Source: Streptomyces seoulensis
Lineage (GTDB): Bacteria > Actinomycetota > Actinomycetes > Streptomycetales > Streptomycetaceae
Reading direction: 5' to 3'
NCBI RefSeq assembly: GCF_022846655.1
Contig: NZ_AP025667.1
Span: 5,617,001-5,681,000, forward strand
DNA: 64,000 bases
The notes beneath the pieces were generated by a model. It worked only from the letters and a program-made list of their open reading frames with translations. It did no database searches and was not told where the DNA came from. The translations under genes and the position numbers were made by a program. The stretch's first letter is position 1, and each line of letters starts with the position of its first letter. This document shows, one piece after another, positions 42,987-51,303 of the stretch.

Positions 42987-43927
42987 GCGCGCTTGGCCTC
43001 CTCGGCCTCGGTGATGGCGACGAAGGCCTGCTCCAGGCCCAGCCCGGCGACCTCCAGATTGCGGGGGTACAGGCCGAGCCCGTACACGGCGTGCACGGTG
43101 GCGTCGGCGTCGGACGACTGGATACGGACGGTCTGTCCGGAGACGTCCAGGGAGGTGAGCGCGGGCAGGGCGGCCAGCGCGGTCTCGTCGATGGTGCCGT
43201 CCAGGTCGAAGGCGACCCGGCGGGCGCCCGCGCGGGCCTTGATCTCGGCGGCGGTGCCGTCGGCGAGGAGCCGGCCGCGGTGCAGGACGAGCACCCGGTC
43301 CGCGATGGCGTCGGCCTCTTCGAGGTAGTGGGTGGCGAAGAGGACCGTACGGCCCCGGTCGGCCTGCTCGCGCATGGTGGCCCAGAACGCCTGGCGGGCG
43401 GTGACGTCCATGCCGGTGGTGGGCTCGTCCAGCACGATCAGGTCGCTGTCCCCGGCGGTGGCCAGGGCGAAGCGGACGCGCTGGGCCTGGCCGCCGGAGA
43501 GCTTGTTGACCTTGCGGTCGGCGATCTGCGTGATCCCCGCGCGGGCGAGCACCTCGGAGGCGGGGTAGGGACGCGGGTGCAACGAGCGGGCGAGGCCGAC
43601 CAGTTCGGCGACCGTCACGTCCTCCATCAGCCCGCCGCTCTGCAGCATGGCCCCGACCCGCCCGGCGACGATGGCCTCCCGCGGGCTGGTCCCGAACACG
43701 CTGACCTGTCCGCTGTCGGCCTGCTTGAGCCCCAGCAGCAGATCGAGGGTGGTGGACTTGCCCGCCCCGTTGGGCCCGAGCAGCGCGACGGTCTCCCCCG
43801 GCCGCAGCGCGAGCGACAGCCCGTCAACCGCCCGCACCTCCCCGTACACCTTGCTCACCTGATCGAACCCGGCCACCACGGGCGTGGTGGTGGCGGGCGC
43901 TGCCGCTGTCGTCGTCATGCCGTCCAT
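42983..43927 (-). CDS. ABC-2 exporter ATPase, DrrA-like
   Basis: 314 residues. Walker A LLGPNGAGKST (about 50-60), Q loop region, signature KLSGGQAQRV, Walker B LIVLDEPTTGMD and switch His in FATHYLEEA. A ~90-residue C-terminal extension is typical of DrrA-like drug-export ATPases. First gene of the exporter/two-component operon. Start may be ATG 43927 or ATG 43918; neither has a strong RBS. A 14-base palindrome lies 51 bases upstream (43979-43992). Confidence 0.92.
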   Translation of the reverse strand: MDGMTTTAAAPATTTPVVAGFDQVSKVYGEVRAVDGLSLALRPGETVALLGPNGAGKSTTLDLLLGLKQADSGQVSVFGTSPREAIVAGRVGAMLQSGGLMEDVTVAELVGLARSLHPRPYPASEVLARAGITQIADRKVNKLSGGQAQRVRFALATAGDSDLIVLDEPTTGMDVTARQAFWATMREQADRGRTVLFATHYLEEADAIADRVLVLHRGRLLADGTAAEIKARAGARRVAFDLDGTIDETALAALPALTSLDVSGQTVRIQSSDADATVHAVYGLGLYPRNLEVAGLGLEQAFVAITEAEEAKRA

Positions 43928-43978
43928 GCTGGCCGGAAGGGCGGGGCCGGCGGCAGTGCCGACGGTCCTGTGTGCCGG

Positions 43979-43992
43979 ATGACAGATGTCAT
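43979..43992 (-). promoter_or_regulatory. palindrome upstream of exporter/two-component operon
   Basis: Perfect inverted repeat ATGACA-GA-TGTCAT, 51 bases upstream of the ATPase start. Position and symmetry fit a binding site for the operon's own NarL-type response regulator; inferred, not shown. Confidence 0.5.
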
Positions 43993-43999
43993 ACGACGA

Positions 44000-44030
44000 C
44001 GGCCCCCGGACCGGTGAGGTCCGGGGGCCG
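44000..44030 (-). terminator. terminator after VanW-like gene
   Basis: Perfect 13-base stem CGGCCCCCGGACC/GGTCCGGGGGCCG with a 5-base loop, 24 bases beyond the stop of the leftward gene at 44054. Confidence 0.85.
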
Positions 44031-44053
44031 CGGTGACCGCGTGCGGGACGGGG

Positions 44054-46324
44054 TCAGGTGGGCTTGATGTCGATCACGGCGGTGCGCTCGGCCGTGTTCT
44101 TGCCGACCAGGGCCTTGCGCAGGGCGCCCACGACGTCCTGCGGGAGGATGTCGCGCTTGCCGGTGGCGCTCTCCACCTTCACGCCCACGAAGGTGGTGCC
44201 GTACGCCTCCTTGAGCGCCTCGAGGTCGTAGGTGTCGGTGAGCTTGCCGCCCACCGCCTGGAACCTGAGGATCTTCGGCAGCGACTTGGGACCGAAATTG
44301 ATCTTGTGTGCCGCGTCGACCTGGACGGTGACGATGTCCGACATCGCGGGCTCCGCGAACGTCTTCATCTCCCGGTCGACCTCGGCGTTCGGCACCGTCG
44401 GCTGCTTGGTGGTCGTGGGCACCGTGACCGGGGTCGCGGTGCCGGTCTCCACCAGGGTGCGGTACGCCTGCTCGACGGCCTTGCCGGAGGCGGCCGCGTC
44501 GACGGCCTTGCCGGGCTTGCCGTAGACCGCGACGGCCTTGCCGCCCTCGAACTTGATGCCGCCCTCGACGACCGAGCCAGAACCGCCGCCCGCCTGCTGC
44601 AGTGCGACCTGGAGCTTCTCCTCGTCCACCGGGGTGACCGGCTGGACGACGCGCTTCTGCCCGAAGAGGGAGCCGATCACGGAGACCGGGTTGTAGTCGC
44701 TCTTTGCGGCCTCGGCGACCGTGGCCTGGTAGTCGAACTGGAGGCCCGCCTTGTCCGGGGTGAGGGCGACGTTCCCACCGCCCACGGACAACTGGAGCGG
44801 CTTGTTCACCCGGCCCCGGAAGGTGTCGTCGAGCTTCTTGACGGCGTCGTCACGGGTGCCGCCGCCGATGTCCAGACCGAGCACGGTGGTGCCCTTGGGC
44901 ACGTCGGTGCGGTTCATCAGCAGCCCGGCGCCGTAGGCACCGCCCGCGACGACGACCACACCGGCGACCAGCAGCATCAGCTTGCTGCGGCCCTTCTTCT
45001 TGGGCTGCGGCGCGGCCTTCGCCTGCGGGGCGGCCGGCTTGGGGGCCGTCTGCGCCGGACGGTCGGCGGCGGGGCCGAACGGGTCGGCGGCCTCGTCGCC
45101 GGGGAAGACCGGGATGCCGCTGGTGACGGTGTTCCCGGAGACGGCGCTGTGCGGCGGGCGGTTGGCCGTGCCGGGGGCGGCCAGTTGCTGCGGGGTGAGG
45201 ATCGCGGTGTCGTCACCGAGGACGGCACCGGCCTGCGGGGCGCCCTGACGGCCCTGGGGGCTCTGGGGGCCCTGGGTGCTCTTGGGGGCGCCGCCGCCGG
45301 GGGCGCGGAACGCGGGCGGGCCGTCGAAGGGCTCGCCGGGCTCCATGCCCCGCATGCCGGGAGCACCGGGCGCGCCGGAAGCACCGGGGGCACCCGGAGC
45401 GCCGGGGGCGCTGCCGGGGACCGGGCGGGTGGGCAGCGGGCCGTCGCCGGTGACCGGGCCGCCGGTCGGGCCCGCGGGGCCCTTCGGGCCGGGGGCACCC
45501 TGGCCGCCGGGGCCGTTGAAGCCGCTCGGACCGCCGGGGCCGCCACGGCCGTTGGCGCCGGGGGCACCAGGACCGCCGGGGGCACCGGGACCGCCGGCCG
45601 GGGCGCCGCCGTTGTCGGAGAAGAAGGGCAGCTCGTCGCGGGCGGGCTCGCCGGTGCGGGCGCCGCCGCGCGGACCCGAGGACAGCGCCTCGGTCACGTC
45701 GAAGGAGCCGGTGCCGCCGCCGTGGCCCGGCGCGACCGGACCACCGGTGGCGCCGGACATGCCGGAGCCGTTGGTGCCGCCGGGGCGGGGGGCGCCAGGC
45801 GCGGGGGCGGCGGGACGCGGTGCGGGGGCTCCGGTGCCGGGGCCCAGGGCGGGCATGCCGGGACGCGGACCGCTCGCACCGGCGGCCGAACCGCCCGGCA
45901 TTCCGGCGCCGTTGGTCCCGCCGCCGCCCGAACCACCCTTGGGGGCACCGCCCTTGCGGGGAGCGAACCAGTCGCTGGTCTTCTCCTCCGCCTGCGGTGC
46001 GGCCTCGGCGGCCGGTTCGGGGGCGGGCGGGGCGGCGGGCTCGGGGTGCGCGTCGGCGCCCGGCTCGTCGCCGCCGGTCTCGCTTCCCTCGACGGTCTTG
46101 CGCACGACGACCGGCGGAATGGGCCGCGATCCGGGGATGTTGATCCGGATGCGCGTGGTCAGCGTGGTCTCGGTCTTGCGCTCCTCGGGACGCGAGCCCG
46201 GACTTCCCGCGCCGGTCCCGTCGCCGGAAGCCATGGGCGTCCCGTACGGCGGGGTGCCGGAGGGGTATGCGGCTCCGCCGCGCCCGTTGGGCCCGGAGGA
46301 CGGAGTGTCAGTTTCACGACTCAA
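44054..46324 (-). CDS. membrane protein with VanW/PG-binding domains and Gly-Pro-rich region
   Basis: 756 residues. The first ~450 are low-complexity and cytoplasmic, including a collagen-like stretch of GAP/GGP/GPx triplets; one transmembrane helix follows (LMLLVAGVVVVAGGAYGAG). The outside part has two repeats of a putative peptidoglycan-binding domain (PG_binding_4 type: GTTVLGLDIGGGTRDDAVKK, VALTPDKAGLQFDYQATV) and ends IDIKPT. Likely a cell-wall-associated protein. The start is a TTG at 46324 with RBS GGGAGAA about 8 bases upstream; no ATG or GTG nearby fits better. Confidence 0.82.
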   Translation of the reverse strand: MSRETDTPSSGPNGRGGAAYPSGTPPYGTPMASGDGTGAGSPGSRPEERKTETTLTTRIRINIPGSRPIPPVVVRKTVEGSETGGDEPGADAHPEPAAPPAPEPAAEAAPQAEEKTSDWFAPRKGGAPKGGSGGGGTNGAGMPGGSAAGASGPRPGMPALGPGTGAPAPRPAAPAPGAPRPGGTNGSGMSGATGGPVAPGHGGGTGSFDVTEALSSGPRGGARTGEPARDELPFFSDNGGAPAGGPGAPGGPGAPGANGRGGPGGPSGFNGPGGQGAPGPKGPAGPTGGPVTGDGPLPTRPVPGSAPGAPGAPGASGAPGAPGMRGMEPGEPFDGPPAFRAPGGGAPKSTQGPQSPQGRQGAPQAGAVLGDDTAILTPQQLAAPGTANRPPHSAVSGNTVTSGIPVFPGDEAADPFGPAADRPAQTAPKPAAPQAKAAPQPKKKGRSKLMLLVAGVVVVAGGAYGAGLLMNRTDVPKGTTVLGLDIGGGTRDDAVKKLDDTFRGRVNKPLQLSVGGGNVALTPDKAGLQFDYQATVAEAAKSDYNPVSVIGSLFGQKRVVQPVTPVDEEKLQVALQQAGGGSGSVVEGGIKFEGGKAVAVYGKPGKAVDAAASGKAVEQAYRTLVETGTATPVTVPTTTKQPTVPNAEVDREMKTFAEPAMSDIVTVQVDAAHKINFGPKSLPKILRFQAVGGKLTDTYDLEALKEAYGTTFVGVKVESATGKRDILPQDVVGALRKALVGKNTAERTAVIDIKPT

Positions 46325-46476
46325 GGCAGGTTCTCCCGGTTGGCTCCGCCGCCCGTCACGACCTCAGCGGGCATCTCGGCGGCGCGCACCACCATACTGG
46401 CCACTTCTGGCGGGAATCCCACGACCGCCGGGGAAATCCGCACCGGACCCGCACGGGGGCCACGCGAAGTGGTACG

Positions 46477-46893
46477 TCACTTGCCAAGTCGGGTGGAGCC
46501 GCCGTCAGGTTGCCGTCCGGGAGCCAAGGTGGCGCAGATCACAGCCAGTGCCATGCCCCCGAGCAGGAAGACGTACGAGCCGCCGCCCGCGCCGAACAGG
46601 AAGTCACCTTCCGGGCGGCTGGCGGTGAGCAGGATGACGGCGATGATCCAGCCGAGCACCGGCGCCACCGCACCGGACCGCCCGCGCAGCGCGTAGCCCC
46701 CGCCGAGGAACACCCCGCCCGCGCCCGCGAGGGCGAGCAGCAGGCCGAGCGGGAACCAGGCGGCCTGCACCAGCGCCCCGGCGATGCCGACGACCGCGCC
46801 GAGCACGCACAGCCCGAGCAGTGCGGCCATCCGGCCGAAGGAGGGGCGTTGCAGCGGCTGGGCGAGCATCGAGCCGCGTCCGGCGTCGCTCAT
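46477..46893 (-). CDS. DUF6113 small membrane protein
   Basis: 138 residues with four hydrophobic helices ([73 protein letters not shown]), matching the DUF6113 family of actinobacterial membrane proteins. The ATG overlaps the mshB stop (ATGA), so it is translated from the same mRNA; a link to mycothiol metabolism is possible but not shown. Confidence 0.85.
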   Translation of the reverse strand: MSDAGRGSMLAQPLQRPSFGRMAALLGLCVLGAVVGIAGALVQAAWFPLGLLLALAGAGGVFLGGGYALRGRSGAVAPVLGWIIAVILLTASRPEGDFLFGAGGGSYVFLLGGMALAVICATLAPGRQPDGGSTRLGK

Positions 46894-47744
46894 GACGCCA
46901 CCTCCACTCCGGCGAACAGGTCGCTCTCGCCGGGCTCGGCGTGGCCGTGCGCCAACTCGTAGTACTCGGTGGTGAACAGCGGCTGGGCCTGGTCGTTGGA
47001 GAGCGCGAAGTACTCACCGGCGACGGTGATCTGGGTGGCGTGGGCGCGCATCGCGGCGGCCTTGGCGGCGGCGTACGCGCTGCCGTCGACGGCGGTGGTG
47101 ACGCGCTCGTCCGCGACCACGCCGGGCAGGTCGGCGATGTCGGCGCTCTTGCCGAAGGGCAGGCCGGACAGGTCCTCGGCGAGCCGCGTGAAGGCGTCCT
47201 CGACGACCGAGCGGGGCATGCGGTTCCAGTAGACCTTGGCCACCCGGTGGCCGCGTGCGGCGGCCAGCTCGACGGCGCGCATGGCGACCCGGTGGGCCTG
47301 GATGTGGTCGGGGTGGCCGTAGCCGCCGTTGTCGTCATAGGCGACGACGACCTGCGGCCGGACCTCCAGGATCACGTCCACGAGGTGCCCGGCGGCCTCG
47401 TCGAGGTCGGCCTGCCAGAAGCAGGCGGGGTCGTCGTTGTCCGGCAGCCCCATCATCCCGGAGTCCCCGTACCGCCCCGCGCCGCCGAGCAGCCGCACGT
47501 CCGTGACGCCCAGCTCGCCGAGCGCGGCGTCCAGCTCACCGCGCCGGTGGGCCCCCAGCGCGGCCCCGCCCAGATGCCCCAGCTCCGGCGGGATGACCTC
47601 CCCCCGCTCCCCGAGCGTGCAGGTCACCAGGGTCACGTGCGCCCCCTCGGCCACGTACTTGGCCATGGTCGCGCCGTTGTTGATCGACTCGTCGTCCGGG
47701 TGCGCGTGCACCAGCAGCAGACGCCGGGAGGGCAGTTCCGTCAT
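46890..47744 (-). CDS. mshB: GlcNAc-Ins deacetylase, mycothiol biosynthesis
   Basis: 284 residues, LmbE/PIG-L family. Zinc ligands in VHAHPDDES (residues 11-19) and [11 protein letters not shown] (about 140-150); also TLGERGE. This matches MshB, which deacetylates GlcNAc-inositol to GlcN-inositol in mycothiol synthesis. ATG at 47744 (MTELPSRRL): TACGCT (47751-47756) ends six bases before it and there is no RBS, so a leaderless mRNA is likely. Co-transcribed with the DUF6113 gene. Confidence 0.94.
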   Translation of the reverse strand: MTELPSRRLLLVHAHPDDESINNGATMAKYVAEGAHVTLVTCTLGERGEVIPPELGHLGGAALGAHRRGELDAALGELGVTDVRLLGGAGRYGDSGMMGLPDNDDPACFWQADLDEAAGHLVDVILEVRPQVVVAYDDNGGYGHPDHIQAHRVAMRAVELAAARGHRVAKVYWNRMPRSVVEDAFTRLAEDLSGLPFGKSADIADLPGVVADERVTTAVDGSAYAAAKAAAMRAHATQITVAGEYFALSNDQAQPLFTTEYYELAHGHAEPGESDLFAGVEVAS

Positions 47745-47794
47745 GGGACCAGCGTACGAGGGCGGGCGGACCTGGTCGGGCAAGGGAGCCGACG

Positions 47795-48103
47795 TCAGGG
47801 ACCGTGAAGCTCGGTCTCCCATGCTTCGAACGGGGGCTCCGCCCGGTAGCCGGGATCACAGCACTGGCGTATCCACTGGGCGACGCGGTACTGGGCGTCG
47901 CCGTCGTTGAGCGTCTCCCCGTGATCGTCGACCTCGAGGACGTTGGCGTAGATCGCGAAGATCATCTCCAGGTCCGAGCCGTACTCGAGCAGGCGGGCGC
48001 GGTAGTCGATGCCGTCCAGCAGGTCGACGTCCAGCGTGCCGTTGCCCAGGTAGAAGGCGAAGAACCGCAGGGCTGCGCGTACATCTGTCGGGAGGTGTGC
48101 CAC
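47795..48103 (-). CDS. conserved hypothetical protein (DUF7677-like)
   Basis: 102 residues, soluble. [34 protein letters not shown] and [19 protein letters not shown] recall an actinobacterial family of ~100 residues that I believe is DUF7677; treat the name as tentative. GTG start with RBS GAGGAAGA. Same direction as mshB but 50 bases upstream of it, so not clearly linked. Confidence 0.7.
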   Translation of the reverse strand: MAHLPTDVRAALRFFAFYLGNGTLDVDLLDGIDYRARLLEYGSDLEMIFAIYANVLEVDDHGETLNDGDAQYRVAQWIRQCCDPGYRAEPPFEAWETELHGP

Positions 48104-48133
48104 AGGGTCATCTTCCTCGGGGGACGCGTCCGG

Positions 48134-49066
48134 TCAGCCCGTGGCCGGCTGACCGGTCCGGTGTGAGCTGATGTCCCGGGGTGCGGTTCGGCAGTCTCGG
48201 CAGGGGCCCGGGGCTGGGGCGCGGAAGACGCGCTCGCAGCCGTCGCAGGTCTGGAAGGGGTGCCGCACGGGAGGCGGGGCGGCGGCCGGCGGGGCGAACG
48301 CGGGCGGGGGTGGGAGGAGAGCGGTCAGGCGGTGGGCCAGCAGTGCGGCCGGGCGCCGCAGGGGGGTCTCCGGGAGGCCCTCGGTCAGGGCTCGGCGCAC
48401 CCCCGTCGGAGTGACATCCCGCTCCAGCCAGGCGGCGACGCCGGGGGCGAGGTGGGCCGTGTCGGTGGCGGAGAGCAGCAGACGGGTGTCGTGGCGGCGC
48501 AGGTCCGTGAGGACGTCGGTGGCGGCCTGGAGGAGTGCGGGGGCGGAGCAGGAAGGGGACGGCACGGCGGAGAGGGCCTTGCGACGGGGTCCCGGCGCAC
48601 AGTCGCCGGGGGCGGGTGCGGGGGCGGGCCGCGTCGCCCGGTCGCTCACGCGCTCGCGGTCCGCGCTCTCGTGGCCGGGCCGGTGGCGGCGGGCGGCCGG
48701 GGGCTGGTTGCAGGAGATCGTGCGGGTGACGATGCGGCCGCCGGGGACGCGCAGCCGTTCGCGGCGCAGGTAGCCGTGCTTCTCCAGCTCGCGCAGGGCG
48801 GCGGCGATACGGGCGACACCCTCGGGGAAGCGGGCGGCCAGGCTCTTGATGTCGATACGGGCGCCCGGCGGCAGCGACTGGATGTGCGTCCCGAGCCCGA
48901 TCGCCAGCAGGGAGAGGTCCGCGTGCTGCGCGAGGTGGTTGCCGATCACCGTGAAGCGTTCGGTGTGGCGGGAGTTGTCGTGGATGAGACCGCCCCGGTT
49001 CGGGTGGTCGTGGCCCGCAATGCGGGACCGGGCGCGCGAGGGCGCGCTAGGGTGCTGGATATCCAT
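48134..49066 (-). CDS. winged helix-turn-helix regulator with C-terminal Cys cluster
   Basis: 310 residues. A winged-helix domain (about 30-125: FTVIGNHLAQHADLSLLAIG, GVARIAAALRELEKHGYLRR) resembles MarR/replication-type wHTH proteins common in Streptomyces. The C-terminal part is Pro/Arg-rich and ends with a possible zinc finger (CDGCERVFRAPAPGPCRDC). Start at ATG 49066; RBS AAGGAAG lies inside the longer frame. It lies beside a HATPase, XRE and DUF397 gene set, a familiar regulatory neighbourhood. Confidence 0.75.
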   Translation of the reverse strand: MDIQHPSAPSRARSRIAGHDHPNRGGLIHDNSRHTERFTVIGNHLAQHADLSLLAIGLGTHIQSLPPGARIDIKSLAARFPEGVARIAAALRELEKHGYLRRERLRVPGGRIVTRTISCNQPPAARRHRPGHESADRERVSDRATRPAPAPAPGDCAPGPRRKALSAVPSPSCSAPALLQAATDVLTDLRRHDTRLLLSATDTAHLAPGVAAWLERDVTPTGVRRALTEGLPETPLRRPAALLAHRLTALLPPPPAFAPPAAAPPPVRHPFQTCDGCERVFRAPAPGPCRDCRTAPRDISSHRTGQPATG

Positions 49067-49293
49067 CGGGAAGTTCGGTTCTTCCTTGATGGTCAGGCCC
49101 TCGCACTGGGATGCCACTCCCGGCGGGGGCCGACGTATGTCTGCGGTTGTCGTGCTGAGCGTAGGGCCCGCAGGGGTGGCAATTGCCAGCGGAAACAGCG
49201 ATGTTCACCCACCCGAGTGAGCGAGGCCCTGCGGGCGGCCACGGGCGGGAGGGGTGGGGCTTGGCGGGTTGCTTTCCCCCGGTTCTTTACGTC

Positions 49294-49764
49294 TTATTGG
49301 CCACTCCTGCCACCGGAGCACAACGCCTCGGGTTCCGGTGACAGAAAGACCAGTTCGGCCCAGACGATCTTGCGGGGGAACCGGTCCTCCGAGACTCCCC
49401 AGCGGTCGGCGAGAGCGGCCACCAGGAGCAGCCCCCGACCGCCCTCGTCCTCCGCGCCCGGCTCCCGGCACACCGGGGGACGGTCACCGCGCGTGTCCGT
49501 CACCTCGATACGGAGCGTGCCGTGGACGGCGTGCAGCGCGAGCCGGAAACTCCGTCCCGGCAGGCGGCCGTGGGTGGCGGCGTTGGCGGCCAGTTCGGCG
49601 ACGATCTGGGCGGCCTCCTCCCAGGGCAGCCCCCAGCTCCGGACCTGCTCGGCGGCGAGCAGCCGGGCCAGCCGGGCACCCCGCGGGGTGGAGGAGAGCA
49701 GCACGCTGAATTCGCGCGCACGGGCATCGAGTTGGGCCGCGGCCACGGCGTTTTCCTGATTCAC
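49294..49764 (-). CDS. RsbW-like ATP-binding anti-sigma-type protein
   Basis: 156 residues, one HATPase_c_2 domain: IVAELAANAATHGRLPG (N box), IEVTDTRGDRPP (G1), GRGLLLVAALADRWG (G2). Such single-domain proteins are serine kinases/anti-sigma factors in the RsbW/SpoIIAB class; targets cannot be predicted. GTG start. It faces the WhiJ-like gene pair at 49901-50979, as in many Streptomyces clusters. Confidence 0.88.
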   Translation of the reverse strand: MNQENAVAAAQLDARAREFSVLLSSTPRGARLARLLAAEQVRSWGLPWEEAAQIVAELAANAATHGRLPGRSFRLALHAVHGTLRIEVTDTRGDRPPVCREPGAEDEGGRGLLLVAALADRWGVSEDRFPRKIVWAELVFLSPEPEALCSGGRSGQ

Positions 49765-49900
49765 ATCACCCAGGGTGTCCGCCCGGCCCTACCGTGAAGA
49801 GTGATCGCACCGTTGCGTACGGTCACTGTCGGCAGGTTGTCCGGGGGTGTCCGCGCTGTCGGCAGGAGGTGCGGGCGCGACGAGGGACCGGAGGGTGCGC

Positions 49901-50776
49901 ATGTCGGTGGACGGCGAGTTGGCACGGCTCACGACGGAGACGGACGAGCCCGGCTGGGAGGTGGAACCGGACGACGAGTGGGGCGCGGCGGTGATCGCCA
50001 CGGTCGGACGCCAGTTGAAGCTGCGGCGCGAGACGGCAGGGCTCCGCGCCGCCGAGTTCGGCACGCTGATCGGGTACGGCGAGGACCTGGTCTACAAGGT
50101 CGAGGCCGGCAAACGGATTCCGCGCCAGGAGTATCTGGACAGGGCGGACGAAGTGCTGGACGCGGGCGGTCTGATCGCGGCGGCCTGGGAGGACGTGAAG
50201 AAGGTCCGGTATCCCAGGAAGGTCCGTGAGCTGGGAAAGCTGGAGGCGCAGGCGGTCGAGATCGGGGTGTACGAGTGCAACATCATCGCGGGCTTGTTGC
50301 AGACACCTGAGCATGCGCGGGCGTTGATCGGGGCGGCACAGCCGCCGGAGACGCCGGACGATGTGGAGCGCATGGTGGCCGCCCGGCTGGCCCGACAGTC
50401 GGTCTTCGACCGTGTTCCGGCCCCGCCGATTCACTTCGTGCTGGAAGAGGCTCCCCTGCGCCGCCAGATCGGGGGCACAATGGCATGGCGACGGCAGCTC
50501 GAACGCCTGTTGGAGGTGGGGCAGTTGCACAACGTCACGCTTCAGGTCATACGGACGAACACCGAGGCCCACCCCGGCCTCGACGGCAGGATCGAGTTGC
50601 TGAAGTTCGCGGACGGCACTGCGATGGGCCGCTCCGACGGCGCGTTCAACGGTCGGCCGACCTTGGACCCCAAACAGCTACGCATCCTTGAGCTGCGGTA
50701 TGGCACGATCCGGGCTCAGGCGCTCTCGCCACGGGAGTCGCTGGCTTTCATCGAACAACTGCTGGGAGAGACATGA
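49901..50776 (+). CDS. XRE-family regulator with DUF5753 (WhiJ-like)
   Basis: 291 residues. Helix-turn-helix of the XRE type (LKLRRETAGLRAAEFGTLIG, YGEDLVYKVEAGKRIPRQEY, about 45-90) followed by the DUF5753 domain (EAQAVEIGVYECNIIAGLLQ, QLHNVTLQVIRTNTEAHPG). WhiJ-like proteins of this build regulate development in Streptomyces and work with a small DUF397 partner, encoded here by the overlapping next gene. RBS CCGGAGGG precedes ATG 49901. Confidence 0.92.
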   Translation: MSVDGELARLTTETDEPGWEVEPDDEWGAAVIATVGRQLKLRRETAGLRAAEFGTLIGYGEDLVYKVEAGKRIPRQEYLDRADEVLDAGGLIAAAWEDVKKVRYPRKVRELGKLEAQAVEIGVYECNIIAGLLQTPEHARALIGAAQPPETPDDVERMVAARLARQSVFDRVPAPPIHFVLEEAPLRRQIGGTMAWRRQLERLLEVGQLHNVTLQVIRTNTEAHPGLDGRIELLKFADGTAMGRSDGAFNGRPTLDPKQLRILELRYGTIRAQALSPRESLAFIEQLLGET

Positions 50777-50979
50777 TCCGCAAGACCACTGCCGGGGACG
50801 CCTCCGAGCTGGCGTGGTTCAAGAGCAGCTACAGCGGCGGAACCGACGGCAACTCCTGCGTGGAACTCGCCGTCACCCCCAGCACCATCCACGTCCGCGA
50901 CTCGAAGCACACGGCAGGCCCCCGGCTCGCCCTCGCGCAGGAGACCTGGACGGCGTTCGTCGCGGGCGTACGTGACTGA
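50773..50979 (+). CDS. DUF397 small protein, partner of WhiJ-like regulator
   Basis: 68 residues with the DUF397 hallmarks WFKSSYSGG, NSCVELAV, VRDSKH and a final WTAFVAGVR. Translationally coupled to the XRE gene (ATGA overlap). In related pairs the DUF397 protein modulates the repressor, perhaps as a toxin/antitoxin-like pair; inferred from family. Confidence 0.93.
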   Translation: MIRKTTAGDASELAWFKSSYSGGTDGNSCVELAVTPSTIHVRDSKHTAGPRLALAQETWTAFVAGVRD

Positions 50980-50986
50980 CACCTGA

Positions 50987-51014
50987 CGGCCCCGGCACAG
51001 CCACGCCGGGGCCG
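50987..51014 (+). terminator. terminator after DUF397 gene
   Basis: Perfect 10-base stem CGGCCCCGGC/GCCGGGGCCG with an 8-base loop, 8 bases after the stop. Confidence 0.82.
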
Positions 51015-51034
51015 GCTCTCGTACCGCGTCCCCC

Positions 51035-51303
51035 TTGACGCCACCCCCCGCACGGGTACAGTGCAATGAGCGGCATGCCCCGCGCCCCTTTTTCCGGCGC
51101 CGGTGCCGCGTTCCTCTCCCAGCCCTCGTGCCGATGGTCCTCGACCCGGCCGGGCTTCTCCCGGATCACCTCATGACCAGGGCTTTCACCGCCCCGCGAG
51201 AGGTGTCGTTCCCGTCGCCCGGAGGCAGGCGTGTCCGCCCCTCCGTGATCTGCGGCCCCTTCCTCTTCTCTGCCGTTCCCCGTCCCGAAAGGACACCCCG
51301 ACC
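51035..51303 (+). promoter_or_regulatory. promoter and long C-rich leader of Rho-like gene
   Basis: TTGACG (51035-51040), 16-base spacer and TACAGT (51057-51062) make a plausible promoter, with transcription from about 51069. The ~235-base leader up to ATG 51304 is pyrimidine-rich (CCCCTTTTTCC, CCTTCCTCTTCTC), contains no convincing ORF, and ends with RBS GAAAGGAC. C-rich leaders are used for Rho autoregulation elsewhere. Together with the terminator above, this accounts for the 324-base gap. Confidence 0.55.
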
